From Paractinoplanes ovalisporus (GTDB lineage Bacteria; Actinomycetota; Actinomycetes; Mycobacteriales; Micromonosporaceae), in contig NZ_JAENHP010000001.1 in NCBI RefSeq assembly GCF_016834655.1, positions 310,001-374,000 of the forward strand: DNA of 64,000 nt, written 5' to 3'. The position numbers and the translations under genes were made by a program. Below are positions 8,706 to 16,489 of this stretch, piece after piece (the stretch's first letter is position 1; every line of letters begins with the position of its first letter). The notes beneath the pieces are model-generated. The model saw only the letters and a list, made by a program, of their open reading frames with translations. It searched no databases and was not told where the DNA came from.

Positions 8706-8711
8706 TAAACT
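8706..8711 (+). promoter_or_regulatory. Candidate -10 box for the 8748 membrane-protein pair
   Basis: TAAACT fits the actinobacterial TANNNT -10 pattern and lies about 37 nt before the ATG at 8748, leaving a short leader that contains the GGAGG ribosome binding site. No convincing -35 was found. It sits in the 172-bp divergent region shared with the AraC regulator. Confidence 0.35.
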
Positions 8712-8747
8712 GGCCCGCAGCTCACGCCGTCCACCGTGGAGGTCGTC

Positions 8748-9317
8748 ATGGCGACACTGCAGAACCGGACCGAACCGAGCCTCTACGACAAGCTGAACGG
8801 GCCGTGGCACCGGCCGGCCCTGTTCCTCTTCGGCTTCATCGTGCTGGCGCACTGGGCCGAGCACGTGACCCAGGCCGTGCAGATCTGGGGTCTGGGCTGG
8901 ACCCCGGCCGAGGCGCGCGGCGTGCTCGGCATCCCGTTCCCGTGGCTGATCAAGTCGGAGTGGCTGCACTACGGCTACGCGATCCTCATGCTGGCCGGGC
9001 TGTTCCTGCTGCGAAAGGGTTTCACCGGCCGCTCGCGCACGTGGTGGACGGCCGCCCTGGTGATCCAGTTCTGGCACCACCTGGAACACCTGCTGCTGCT
9101 CCTGCAGGCCATCACCGGCCAGCACCTGATGGGCCGCCCGGTGCCGACCAGCATCGCGCAGCTCTTCTTCCCCCGCGTCGAGCTGCATCTGTTCTACAAC
9201 GCAGTGGTCTTCCTGCCCATGGTGGTGGCGATGTATCTGCACCTGCGGCCCACTCCCGAGGAGCGCGCGGCCGCCCTGTGCGCCTGCGGCAGCCCCGAAC
9301 CGGCCCTGGCCCGCTGA
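8748..9317 (+). CDS. Four-helix membrane protein with HxxEH motifs, unknown function
   Basis: I do not recognise a named family. The 189-residue protein has four predicted membrane segments, at about residues 22-40, 70-90, 98-122 and 142-162. Histidines and glutamates lie in or beside them: HWAEH, LHYGY, FWHHLEH and VELHLFYN. Two HxxEH-type motifs inside the membrane are the sort of pattern that can bind heme or a di-metal site, but this is only a suggestion. The ATG at 8748 follows GGAGG. The C-terminus holds a CAC pair. It overlaps the next gene by one base (TGATG), so the two are translationally coupled. Confidence 0.75.
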   Translation: MATLQNRTEPSLYDKLNGPWHRPALFLFGFIVLAHWAEHVTQAVQIWGLGWTPAEARGVLGIPFPWLIKSEWLHYGYAILMLAGLFLLRKGFTGRSRTWWTAALVIQFWHHLEHLLLLLQAITGQHLMGRPVPTSIAQLFFPRVELHLFYNAVVFLPMVVAMYLHLRPTPEERAAALCACGSPEPALAR

Positions 9318-9568
9318 TGCGCCGCTTCCAGCCCCGGCACTGGGTGGCCGCCGCGGTCGCGGTGGGGGCCTTCGTGGTGCTCACCGCGCTGCTGTTCCAA
9401 CCACCCCGGACCGGCCCGGACGCCCCCGCCGAGCCGGTCCACCAGCATCACGCCGCCGCGCTGGACCCGGTCACGGCCGTCGTGCTCGGGGCCAACGTGG
9501 TGGTGCTGCTCGGCATCGTGGTGCTCGAGGTCAGAAGAAGCCGCCATTCGGCAGCGGCGTCCCGCTGA
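9317..9568 (+). CDS. Small two-helix membrane protein with HQHH linker
   Basis: This 83-residue protein begins at an ATG that overlaps the stop of the preceding membrane gene (TGATG). It has two hydrophobic helices, at about residues 10-28 and 48-68, joined by an extracytoplasmic-looking loop with the sequence HQHH. It probably forms a complex with the four-helix partner, and the loop histidines could contribute metal ligands. Its 3' end overlaps the convergent SfnB/DszC-like gene by 38 nt. No family is recognised. Confidence 0.65.
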   Translation: MRRFQPRHWVAAAVAVGAFVVLTALLFQPPRTGPDAPAEPVHQHHAAALDPVTAVVLGANVVVLLGIVVLEVRRSRHSAAASR

Positions 9569-10694
9569 TCTCGTACGCGCCGACCGCCCTCGCCTTGTAG
9601 GTGCGCGGGTTGTGCGAGGCCAGCGTGCGGATGTTGCGCCAATGACGGTCGAGGTGCGCGACCCGGCGGACGGCCGAACCGCCGCCGACGTCGAACAACT
9701 CGGCGGCGGCCCGCAACGCCTGCTCGTCCACGGCCACCTTGGCTTTGGCCGTGCGCAGGGCCGCCCGCAGCGCGAGCTCCTGGTCGTCCGAGGCCGCCGA
9801 TGCCTCGCCCAGCGCCGCGGCCGCCCGGAGCACCGCCGCCTCGGCCACATAGGCCGTGCTGGCGAGGTAGCCGACGCTCTGCTGCAGGATCGGGTCGCCG
9901 GCCGGATCGTCGGCCGCCGCGTGGTAGAACGTGCGGCGCTTGCCCCGGACCAGCCCGGCCGCGTCGCGCGCCACCCGGCGCAGGATGCCCGCGATCACGG
10001 CCGTCAGGTAGAGCTGTGGGAACGTCGCCAGGTAGGGCAGGTCGCCATAGATCGTGCCGGTGCCGACGATGTCGTCCTCGGTGACCGGCACGGTGTCGAA
10101 CCGGGTCGTGCCGCTGCCGGTGAACCGCTGGCCGATCCCGTCCCAGTCGCGCTCGACCAGCACGCCCGGGCGGTCCGCGGGCACCACGAGGCGTACCGGT
10201 TCGCCGTCCGGTCCCTGCGCCGCCACCACGAGGAAGTCGGCGTAGAGGTTGCCGGTGCTGTAGTACTTCTCGCCGGTGAGCCGCAGACCGTCCGGGGTGC
10301 GGGTCACCGCCGTACGGAAAATCTGGTCGCGCCGCCCCGCCTTCTCGTTGCCCAGCTCGGTCGCGGCCAGGCCGAACAGGTTCCCGGCCCGCACCAGGTC
10401 GAGCCACTTCTCGTCCTGCGGTCGCGGCCGCCGCAGCAGGTTCTCGACGAACGCGTAGTGGTTGCGCAGGCTGTGCGCCACGTTCGGGTCGGCCTGGCCG
10501 AGGTCGATGATCGTCTCGAACAGCTCGACCAGCGTCGCTCCGTGCAGCCGCAACGCCCCGATCCCAGCCTGTTTCAGAAGGGCGATTTCCTCGTACGGCG
10601 GCCGGTCGTGCTCCTCCCGTTCGACCGCCGTCGCGCCGATCCGGGCCAGGAGGTCGTGGACGGAACCCGGACGGCGTACGGGAATCGTGGTCAT
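9531..10694 (-). CDS. SfnB/DszC-type flavin-dependent monooxygenase (acyl-CoA dehydrogenase fold)
   Basis: This 387-residue protein has the acyl-CoA dehydrogenase fold. It contains an N-terminal helical domain, a middle beta domain (GLAATELGNEKAG, LTGEKYYSTGN) and a C-terminal four-helix region ending RTLASHNPRTYKARAVGAYE. The tail is like SfnB/DszC proteins, which use reduced flavin to oxygenate sulfur compounds rather than acyl-CoA. The ATG at 10694 overlaps the stop of the upstream luciferase-like gene (ATGA). It is the last gene of the sulfur operon. A role in releasing sulfur from an organosulfur substrate is inferred; the exact substrate cannot be told. Confidence 0.82.
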   Translation of the reverse strand: MTTIPVRRPGSVHDLLARIGATAVEREEHDRPPYEEIALLKQAGIGALRLHGATLVELFETIIDLGQADPNVAHSLRNHYAFVENLLRRPRPQDEKWLDLVRAGNLFGLAATELGNEKAGRRDQIFRTAVTRTPDGLRLTGEKYYSTGNLYADFLVVAAQGPDGEPVRLVVPADRPGVLVERDWDGIGQRFTGSGTTRFDTVPVTEDDIVGTGTIYGDLPYLATFPQLYLTAVIAGILRRVARDAAGLVRGKRRTFYHAAADDPAGDPILQQSVGYLASTAYVAEAAVLRAAAALGEASAASDDQELALRAALRTAKAKVAVDEQALRAAAELFDVGGGSAVRRVAHLDRHWRNIRTLASHNPRTYKARAVGAYEISGTPLPNGGFF

Positions 10695-12037
10695 CGCGCC
10701 ACCTCGGCCGGGCTCTCGAAGCGGCTGCGCGGCCGGGGCAGGCCGAGGTGGTCGCGCAGCGTCGTGCCGGTGTACTCGTGCCGGAACAGGCCGCGGCGGC
10801 GCAGCTCGGGCACCACATGGTCGGTGAACAGCTCGAGGCCGGTCGGGAACACGTCGAAGTTCAGGTTGAAGCCGTCGGCCGCCCGCGTGCGGAACCAGTG
10901 CTCGATACTGTCGGCGATCTGCTCGGGGGCGCCGACGATCTGCCGGTGCGCGCCCCCGTTGCTCAACAGCAGTTCCCGTACGGTGTAACGCCGTTCCCGG
11001 GAAAGCTTGACCGTCGCCTCGAAGAAGCCGCGGGAACCCCGGATGTCGGTGACCTTCGCGAGCTTGTCGTAGGGCAGTTCGTGGTCGAGCCGCAGATCCT
11101 CCGGCTGCACCCCGAGCTGGTCGGCCAGGCGGGGCAGCTCCCGGTCGAACGAGAACAACGCGTCCAGCTCGTCCTTGCGCCGCCGCGCCTCGGCCTCGGT
11201 CGACCCCACGATCGGGTAGAGACCCGGCAGGATCACGAGGTGGTCCGGGTCCCGCCCGAAGGCCGCCGCCCGGGCCCGCATGTCGGCGTAGAACTCCTGC
11301 GCCGCCGCGTGCGTGGTCTGCGCGGTGAAGATGAGATCCCCGACCCGCGCGCCGAGCGCCTTGCCGGCCTCGGACGACCCCGCCTGCACCAGAACCGGGC
11401 GCCCCTGCGGGGAACGAGGAACCAGGCCCGGACCCCGTACGGAGAAATGGTGTCCTTTGTGGTCGAGGGTGTGGATGCGAGCGCCGTCGGTCAGCACGTC
11501 CCCGGCCCGGTCCCCGACGATCGCGCCGTCCTCCCAGGTGTCCCAGAGCCCGAAGACGACGTCGACGAACTCCTCGGCCCGGGCGTAGCGGGCCCGGTGG
11601 TCCGGCTGCTCCGACGAGCTGAAGTTGGCCGCGGCCCGGGGCGAATAGGTGGTGACCACGTTGAGCGCGACCCGGCCCCGGCTCACGTGGTCGAGCGAGG
11701 CGAACCGCCGGGCCAGGTTGAACGGGTCGTTGAAGGTGGTCGACGCGGTGCCGATCAGCCCGACGTGCTCGGTGACGGCGGCCAGCGCGGTCAGCAGCAC
11801 GGTGGGTTCGAGAGACTGGTAGGGCTCGGTCGGCGGTTCCCGGTGCAGGGCCACGCCGTCGGAGAGGAACACGGCGTCGAACGTGCCCCGCTCGGCGATC
11901 CGGGCGATCGTCCGGAAGAACTCGACGTCGACGAAGGCGGCCGGGTCGTCCAGGAAACGCCAGGCGCTCGGATGCCGGCCGATGCTGGTGATGTTGACGT
12001 TCAGATGCAGCTGCCGTCGTTCCTGCGGTGTGCTCAT
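10691..12037 (-). CDS. NtaA/DmoA-family FMN-dependent monooxygenase (luciferase-like)
   Basis: The 448-residue protein belongs to the bacterial luciferase-like TIM-barrel monooxygenases of the NtaA/SnaA/DmoA/DszA branch. Motifs include LNVNITSIGRHPSAWR, FDAVFLSDG, GTASTTFNDPFNLARRFASLD, GRVALNVVTT, PVLVQAGSSEAGK and DGFNLNFDVFP. Such enzymes use FMNH2 from a separate reductase to oxidise sulfonates, dimethyl sulfide, sulfones or chelators. Position between an SsuA-like binding protein and an SfnB-like enzyme points to an organosulfur substrate. The ATG at 12037 overlaps the ssuA-like stop (ATGA). No flavin reductase gene is in this operon, so one must be supplied from elsewhere. Confidence 0.9.
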   Translation of the reverse strand: MSTPQERRQLHLNVNITSIGRHPSAWRFLDDPAAFVDVEFFRTIARIAERGTFDAVFLSDGVALHREPPTEPYQSLEPTVLLTALAAVTEHVGLIGTASTTFNDPFNLARRFASLDHVSRGRVALNVVTTYSPRAAANFSSSEQPDHRARYARAEEFVDVVFGLWDTWEDGAIVGDRAGDVLTDGARIHTLDHKGHHFSVRGPGLVPRSPQGRPVLVQAGSSEAGKALGARVGDLIFTAQTTHAAAQEFYADMRARAAAFGRDPDHLVILPGLYPIVGSTEAEARRRKDELDALFSFDRELPRLADQLGVQPEDLRLDHELPYDKLAKVTDIRGSRGFFEATVKLSRERRYTVRELLLSNGGAHRQIVGAPEQIADSIEHWFRTRAADGFNLNFDVFPTGLELFTDHVVPELRRRGLFRHEYTGTTLRDHLGLPRPRSRFESPAEVAR

Positions 12038-13068
12038 TGCGGCACCGACTCCTTGTCGACGATCGGGTTGAAGACGGCCTTGATGTCCCGCTGGTGCTTC
12101 ACACCCCCGGCGGCGAACGCGGCGTCGACGATCTTCTGCTGGCGCTCGATGAACGCGCTGTCGCCGACCCGGTAGAGCCGCCCCTTGGCGCCGTTCTCCC
12201 AGTTGATCTTCGAGACTTCCGGGGTCTGCTTGAGGACGCTCTGCAGCACCTTCTCGACCGCGGCCTCGTTGGCCGGGTACCACTCGCGGTAGAACCGGCT
12301 GAACCGCCCGAAGAAATCACGCACCGCGGCCAGCTTCGCCGGATCGTCCAACACGTCGGGCCGGGTGATGAAGCCGGCGCCGCCGTCCACACCGAGGTCC
12401 TCGTTGGTGGCCAGGCGCACCGCCTCACCCGAATCGACGACCCGCTTGATCTGGGCATAGCCGGTGACGACGGCGTCGACCTGCCCCGCCGAGAACGCGG
12501 CGGCGGCGGCTTGGTTGTCGGGCAGCTGCACGGGCTTGATGTCGTTGACGGTCAGGCCCGCGTTGGCCAGCACCTTCACGTATCCGGCGTAGATGTTGCC
12601 GCCGAAGTTGTAGGCGATCGACTTGCCGCGCAGGTCGGCCAGCTTCTGGATGTTCGCCGACTTCTTCACGAACAGGGAGGGTGCCGGGTAGGGGGCGTTC
12701 TTAGCGGTGAAGCCGGCGATGGTGAAGACCTTGGGACCGGTGGTGTTCCAGTCGTCGGCGGCGTTGGCGGCCTCGAAGGCGGCGGTGTTCTCGCCGACCA
12801 GGCCGACGTCGGTGGCCTGGGAATAGAGGGCGGAGATCTGGGCGGCCGGGCCGGCGATGACGGGGGTTTCGAGCTTGTAGGGCAGGTCTTCGAAGAGGCC
12901 GGATTCTTCGAGGAGGGCCGGGTAGTCGGCGGTCTGGAAGCCGAAGGTGAGGGTGGTTTCTTTGCTGTTGTTGCCGCTGGCGTCGGCTTCGCTGCCGCAG
13001 GCGGAGAGGGTGGCGCCGAGCACGGTTATCACGGCGACAAAGGCCGTTTTTCGGGCATGACTGATCAC
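12034..13068 (-). CDS. Sulfonate-type ABC transporter substrate-binding lipoprotein (SsuA-like)
   Basis: This 344-residue protein has an N-terminal lipoprotein signal (basic start, hydrophobic core, lipobox LSAC near residue 20) and an SsuA/NMT1-like periplasmic-binding fold. Typical segments are TLTFGFQTADYPAL, LRGKSIAYNFGGNIYAGYVKVLANAGL, AAFSAGQVDAVVTGYAQI and VLDDPAKLAAVRDFFGRF. It should bind a small sulfonate or related anion at the outer membrane face of the cytoplasmic membrane. The GTG at 13068 follows AAGGAG. It lies 239 bp downstream of ssuB-like on the same strand and overlaps the monooxygenase downstream. The gap holds two DnaA-box-like words and a CCCTATCG element also present at the operon promoter. 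Confidence 0.87.
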   Translation of the reverse strand: MISHARKTAFVAVITVLGATLSACGSEADASGNNSKETTLTFGFQTADYPALLEESGLFEDLPYKLETPVIAGPAAQISALYSQATDVGLVGENTAAFEAANAADDWNTTGPKVFTIAGFTAKNAPYPAPSLFVKKSANIQKLADLRGKSIAYNFGGNIYAGYVKVLANAGLTVNDIKPVQLPDNQAAAAAFSAGQVDAVVTGYAQIKRVVDSGEAVRLATNEDLGVDGGAGFITRPDVLDDPAKLAAVRDFFGRFSRFYREWYPANEAAVEKVLQSVLKQTPEVSKINWENGAKGRLYRVGDSAFIERQQKIVDAAFAAGGVKHQRDIKAVFNPIVDKESVPQ

Positions 13069-13096
13069 GGGGTGCTCCTTGCGATAGGGCAAAGGG

Positions 13097-13122
13097 TTGT
13101 CCACAGAGCGGAGTTGTCCACA
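13097..13122 (+). promoter_or_regulatory. Two TTGTCCACA DnaA-box-like sites upstream of the ssuA-like gene
   Basis: Two exact copies of TTGTCCACA (13097-13105 and 13114-13122) stand in direct orientation 17 bp apart. This word matches the high-GC actinobacterial DnaA box consensus. They lie about 30-55 bp upstream of the ssuA-like GTG (minus strand). No origin features (dnaA, dnaN, many boxes) are nearby, so this is not oriC. DnaA binding as a regulator is possible but unproven. Confidence 0.4.
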
Positions 13123-13307
13123 GCCGGGCCTCGGAACAGGCACAGAGATCGCCCAATTCCGCGACAATGACCTCGGGGAGGCCCCCTGGGAGTGGTGGGT
13201 TTTTGTTGGGAGTTGATCTAGGGGGAGTTGATCCACGGGCGGATGCTTCAGGGGCGGATGCTCCAGCGGCGGTTAACCCCAGCGCGGTTGATCCAGCTGC
13301 GGCTGGC

Positions 13308-14036
13308 CTAGGGCGCCGCCGCAGTCGCCTGACCGACGCCCAGCCGGCCCAGCAACAACGCCCTCAACTCGGCGAACCGCCCATCCGTCCGCTGCCGCGG
13401 CTTCTCGATGTCCACGGTCACGTCCACGCCGATCGTGCCGCCGTCGAGAATCAGGATCCGGTCGGCGAGCAGAATCGCCTCGTCCACGTCGTGCGTCACC
13501 AGCAGCACCGCCGGGTTGTGCCGGCCGATCAGTTCGGCCACCAGGTCGTGCATGCGGATCCGGGTCAGCGCGTCCAGCGCCGCGAACGGCTCGTCCAGCA
13601 GCAGCAACCCGGGCTCGGTGGCCAAGGCCCGCGCCAACGCCACCCGCTGGGCTTCCCCACCGGAGAGCGTCACCGGCCACGCGTTCTGGTGTGACGCCAG
13701 CCCGACCTCGGTCAGCGCCCGCACCGCCCGCGACCGGTCCCGCCGAACGTGCCGGCTGCCGAGCACCACGTTGCGCCACACCCTTCGGGCCGGCACCAGC
13801 CGCGGCTCCTGGAACACCACTGACCTTGCCTTCGGCACCAGCACCCGGCCGTCGTCGGCGGCGTCCAGCCCGGCCAGGATCCGCAGCAGCGTCGTCTTTC
13901 CGGTGCCCGAAGGCCCCAACAGCGCCACCACATCACCCTGGTGCAAGCGCAGGTCTACGCCATTCAGGACGGCCCGGTCACCGAAAACCCTTCGTACGCC
14001 TCGGATGTCGACAACTGCTTCAGCCGATGGTGACAC
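13308..14036 (-). CDS. Sulfonate-type ABC transporter ATP-binding protein (SsuB-like)
   Basis: This 242-residue cytoplasmic ATPase powers the SsuC-like permease. Walker A is GPSGTGKTT (about residues 40-48), the Q-loop follows FQEPRLVPARRV, the signature is LSGGEAQR and Walker B is LLLLDEPFAALD, with the switch His in VTHDVDEA. The FQEPRLVPARRVWRNV stretch is characteristic of nitrate/sulfonate/taurine importers. The GTG at 14036 overlaps the permease gene by 17 nt. This is the last gene before the 239-bp gap in the operon. Confidence 0.9.
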   Translation of the reverse strand: MSPSAEAVVDIRGVRRVFGDRAVLNGVDLRLHQGDVVALLGPSGTGKTTLLRILAGLDAADDGRVLVPKARSVVFQEPRLVPARRVWRNVVLGSRHVRRDRSRAVRALTEVGLASHQNAWPVTLSGGEAQRVALARALATEPGLLLLDEPFAALDALTRIRMHDLVAELIGRHNPAVLLVTHDVDEAILLADRILILDGGTIGVDVTVDIEKPRQRTDGRFAELRALLLGRLGVGQATAAAP

Positions 14037-14889
14037 GGGGCCTCCAGGGCAGGGCGAAGTGCTCGGCCAGGCGCATCAGCACGTCGACCACGATGCCGAG
14101 CAGCGCGTAGATTCCGATGCCGGCGATGACGATGTCAGGGCGCTGGTTCTGGTTGGCGTTGTTCACGAGGTAGCCGATGCCTTCGAGCGCGTTGATCTGT
14201 TCGGCCAGCACCAGGGCCAGCAATGAGACCCCCGCCGCGTAACGCAATCCGGTCAGGGCGGCGGGCAGGGCGGTCGGCAGGATGACCCTCGTCGCGAGGC
14301 GCCAGCCGGTCAGGCCGAACGTCTGCCCGGCCTCGATGACCTTTTTGTCGACGCCACGGACGCCGTGATAGGTGTTCAGGTACATCGGGAACACCGTGGC
14401 CGCCGCGATGAGCGTCAGTTTCGGGGTCTCGCCGATGCCGAACCACGTGATGAACAGCGGCACCACGGCGATGAACGGGATCGTCCGCAGCATCTGCAGC
14501 GGCGCGTCGAAGACCTCCTCGCCGATCTTCCACAGTCCGGCGAACAGCCCGAGTGCGAGGCCGATGGTGACGCCGAGGGCCAGTCCGATCCCGGCCCGCT
14601 GCAACGAGGTCGGCAGGGCTGCTTGCAGGTCGCCGTTCGACCAGAGTTCCCCGTACGCGTCGAGGATGCGGCTGGGCGGCGGAAGAGTGAACTCGTCGGC
14701 CCACCCGAGCGCCGACGACGCCTGCCACAGCGCGATCAGCAGCGCCGGTACGAGGATGCGCAGCACCCGCCCGCGGTAGGTGCGCCAAGCCACGCCGGCC
14801 CGGCTGCGGCCGCCCCGGGGTGAGAGGTCTTCGACGGCGGCCGGTGGGGTGGCCGCGACCGGTGGATGTTCGAGTTCGCTGACGCTCAT
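14020..14889 (-). CDS. Sulfonate-type ABC transporter permease (SsuC-like)
   Basis: The 289-residue inner-membrane permease has about six transmembrane helices and a binding-protein-dependent transport domain from residue 100 to 280. The EAA-like coupling loop is EAGQTFGLTGWRLATRVILP. The N-terminal 30 residues are a disordered Pro/Ala extension. It starts at the ATG at 14889, overlapping the rhodanese stop (ATGA), which indicates tight translational coupling between the sulfurtransferase and the importer. Together with the ATPase and the binding lipoprotein it makes a complete SsuABC-type importer. Confidence 0.9.
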   Translation of the reverse strand: MSVSELEHPPVAATPPAAVEDLSPRGGRSRAGVAWRTYRGRVLRILVPALLIALWQASSALGWADEFTLPPPSRILDAYGELWSNGDLQAALPTSLQRAGIGLALGVTIGLALGLFAGLWKIGEEVFDAPLQMLRTIPFIAVVPLFITWFGIGETPKLTLIAAATVFPMYLNTYHGVRGVDKKVIEAGQTFGLTGWRLATRVILPTALPAALTGLRYAAGVSLLALVLAEQINALEGIGYLVNNANQNQRPDIVIAGIGIYALLGIVVDVLMRLAEHFALPWRPRVTIG

Positions 14890-16469
14890 GGGAACGCCCG
14901 GAAGGGGACGGTGTCGTCGGCGCGCAACTCCTCGACCAGGCCCAGTTCCCACGCCAGGTAGCGCCGGAACCCGGCCTTGCGGCGCTCGGGGTCGGTCTCG
15001 CGCCAGCCGTTGGCGACGGCGTCGTCCGGTGTGTGCAGCCATGCCGGCTCCTCGCTGGTGAGCGGACGGCCCTCGGCCCGCCAGGCCGCCGTGCCGCCGT
15101 CGAGCACCCGCACCGGGCGGTCGGTGGCCTCGGCCAGGTCGGCCGCGGCGTAGCGGGCGAGCAGACCGTCCTCGCTGGTCAGCAGGATCGGGCCGGTGCC
15201 GCCGATCGCGCCTGCCGAGGCCGAGAGCCGCGACCGCAACGCCCACACGGCCCCGGGCAGGTGGGCCGCGCGGTAGTCGTGGCTCGGCTGCAGATCGACG
15301 ACCGCGAACTCCCCGGTCACGTCGGCCGGCGCGACCGCCTCGACGTCGGGGACGGCCAGCGGCGTACGGGGAACCGGGCCTTCTTCGAGGGCCTGACCGG
15401 CGAACGCGTCCTCCAGCACGAACACCTCGCCCCAGCCGAACTGCTCGATCCAGGAGGCGGCCACGGTGGCACGGACCCCGTCGTTGTCGACCAGCACGAT
15501 GCGGGCGTGGTGGGTGGCGATGTGCCGGAACACCCACGGCGCCACGTCCCAGCTCGGCGCCGAGGTGGCGCCGGGCAGGTGACCGGCTTCGAACTCCTCC
15601 GGCGTGCGCACGTCCAGGACGTACAGGGAACGCTTGTCGCTCTCGGCCCGGAACTGCTCCAGCGTGGCCCGGTCGATCGACCGGAGACCGAACTTCTCGC
15701 GGAACCGCTGCGCCGCCGCGTGGGCGGCCTCCAGCGCGGCCCCGCTCGGCTCGGGTGCGAGCGAGTGCCGGCCGTGTTCGAGGTCGTGCCCTTCCAGGAC
15801 CCAGGACTGGGTGCCGCCCTCGAGCGAGACGACCCGGTTGGGCAGCCCGGCGTTGATGAGGACCTGCGCGCCGAGGATGCTGCGCGTACGGCCGGCGCAG
15901 TTGACCACGACCAGCGTGTCGGGTGAGGTCACCACCTCGGCCGCGCGGTAGACAAGCTCGGCGCCCGGGATCGAGGTGCCGCCGGGCAGGCTGTGGTTCT
16001 CGAACTCGCCGATCGGGCGGCTGTCGAGCAGCACCAGATCTTCCCCGGCGGCCCGCTTGCGCCGGAACTCCTCGACGGTGAGGTGGGGCGTGTCGTACAC
16101 GTCCTCGATCCACTCGCCGAAGGCCTGGCCGATGACGTGGTCGCCACCGGTCTGCACCTTGTATCCGGCGCCGGCCCAGGCCTTCAGGCCGCCGTCGAGC
16201 ACCCGGACGTCGGTCCAGCCGAGCTTCAGCAGCTTGTCGGCGGCGCGGGTGGCCAGGTCCTCGTCGCCGCCGTCGTAGACGACGACCGGGGTGCTGCGGC
16301 GTGGGATGAGCGCGTCGGCGCGCAGTTCGAGCACGCTGAGCGGGAGCGAGACGCCGAGCAGGATGGAGCCGCGCTCGGCGGTGACGCGGGGTTCGCGGGC
16401 GTCGACGAGCGCGTACTCGCCGGTGCCCTGGAGAAGGGTGTGCAGTTCTTCGGCGGTCAGGCCGGCCAT
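14886..16469 (-). CDS. Four-domain rhodanese-like sulfurtransferase with a single catalytic Cys
   Basis: The 527-residue protein contains four tandem rhodanese-like domains, at about residues 1-105, 125-240, 265-370 and 385-495. Only the second has the active-site Cys loop (C191 in NCAGRTR). The equivalent loops of the others read YDGGDED, VDNDGVR and TSEDGLL and lack Cys. Linkers such as VLDGGLKAWAGAGY and DVRTPEEFEAGHLPGA are typical. It should carry a persulfide on C191 and hand sulfur on, perhaps sulfite or sulfide released from imported organosulfur. The ATG at 16469 follows AAGGGGG. It lies 20 nt after the SDR gene and overlaps the permease. Confidence 0.9.
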   Translation of the reverse strand: MAGLTAEELHTLLQGTGEYALVDAREPRVTAERGSILLGVSLPLSVLELRADALIPRRSTPVVVYDGGDEDLATRAADKLLKLGWTDVRVLDGGLKAWAGAGYKVQTGGDHVIGQAFGEWIEDVYDTPHLTVEEFRRKRAAGEDLVLLDSRPIGEFENHSLPGGTSIPGAELVYRAAEVVTSPDTLVVVNCAGRTRSILGAQVLINAGLPNRVVSLEGGTQSWVLEGHDLEHGRHSLAPEPSGAALEAAHAAAQRFREKFGLRSIDRATLEQFRAESDKRSLYVLDVRTPEEFEAGHLPGATSAPSWDVAPWVFRHIATHHARIVLVDNDGVRATVAASWIEQFGWGEVFVLEDAFAGQALEEGPVPRTPLAVPDVEAVAPADVTGEFAVVDLQPSHDYRAAHLPGAVWALRSRLSASAGAIGGTGPILLTSEDGLLARYAAADLAEATDRPVRVLDGGTAAWRAEGRPLTSEEPAWLHTPDDAVANGWRETDPERRKAGFRRYLAWELGLVEELRADDTVPFRAFP

Positions 16470-16489
16470 GACGGGTCCCCCTTGGACGG

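Noticed and set aside
13097..13122. Replication origin
   Set aside because: Only two DnaA boxes are present, with no dnaA, dnaN or cluster of further boxes, and an ordinary operon surrounds them.
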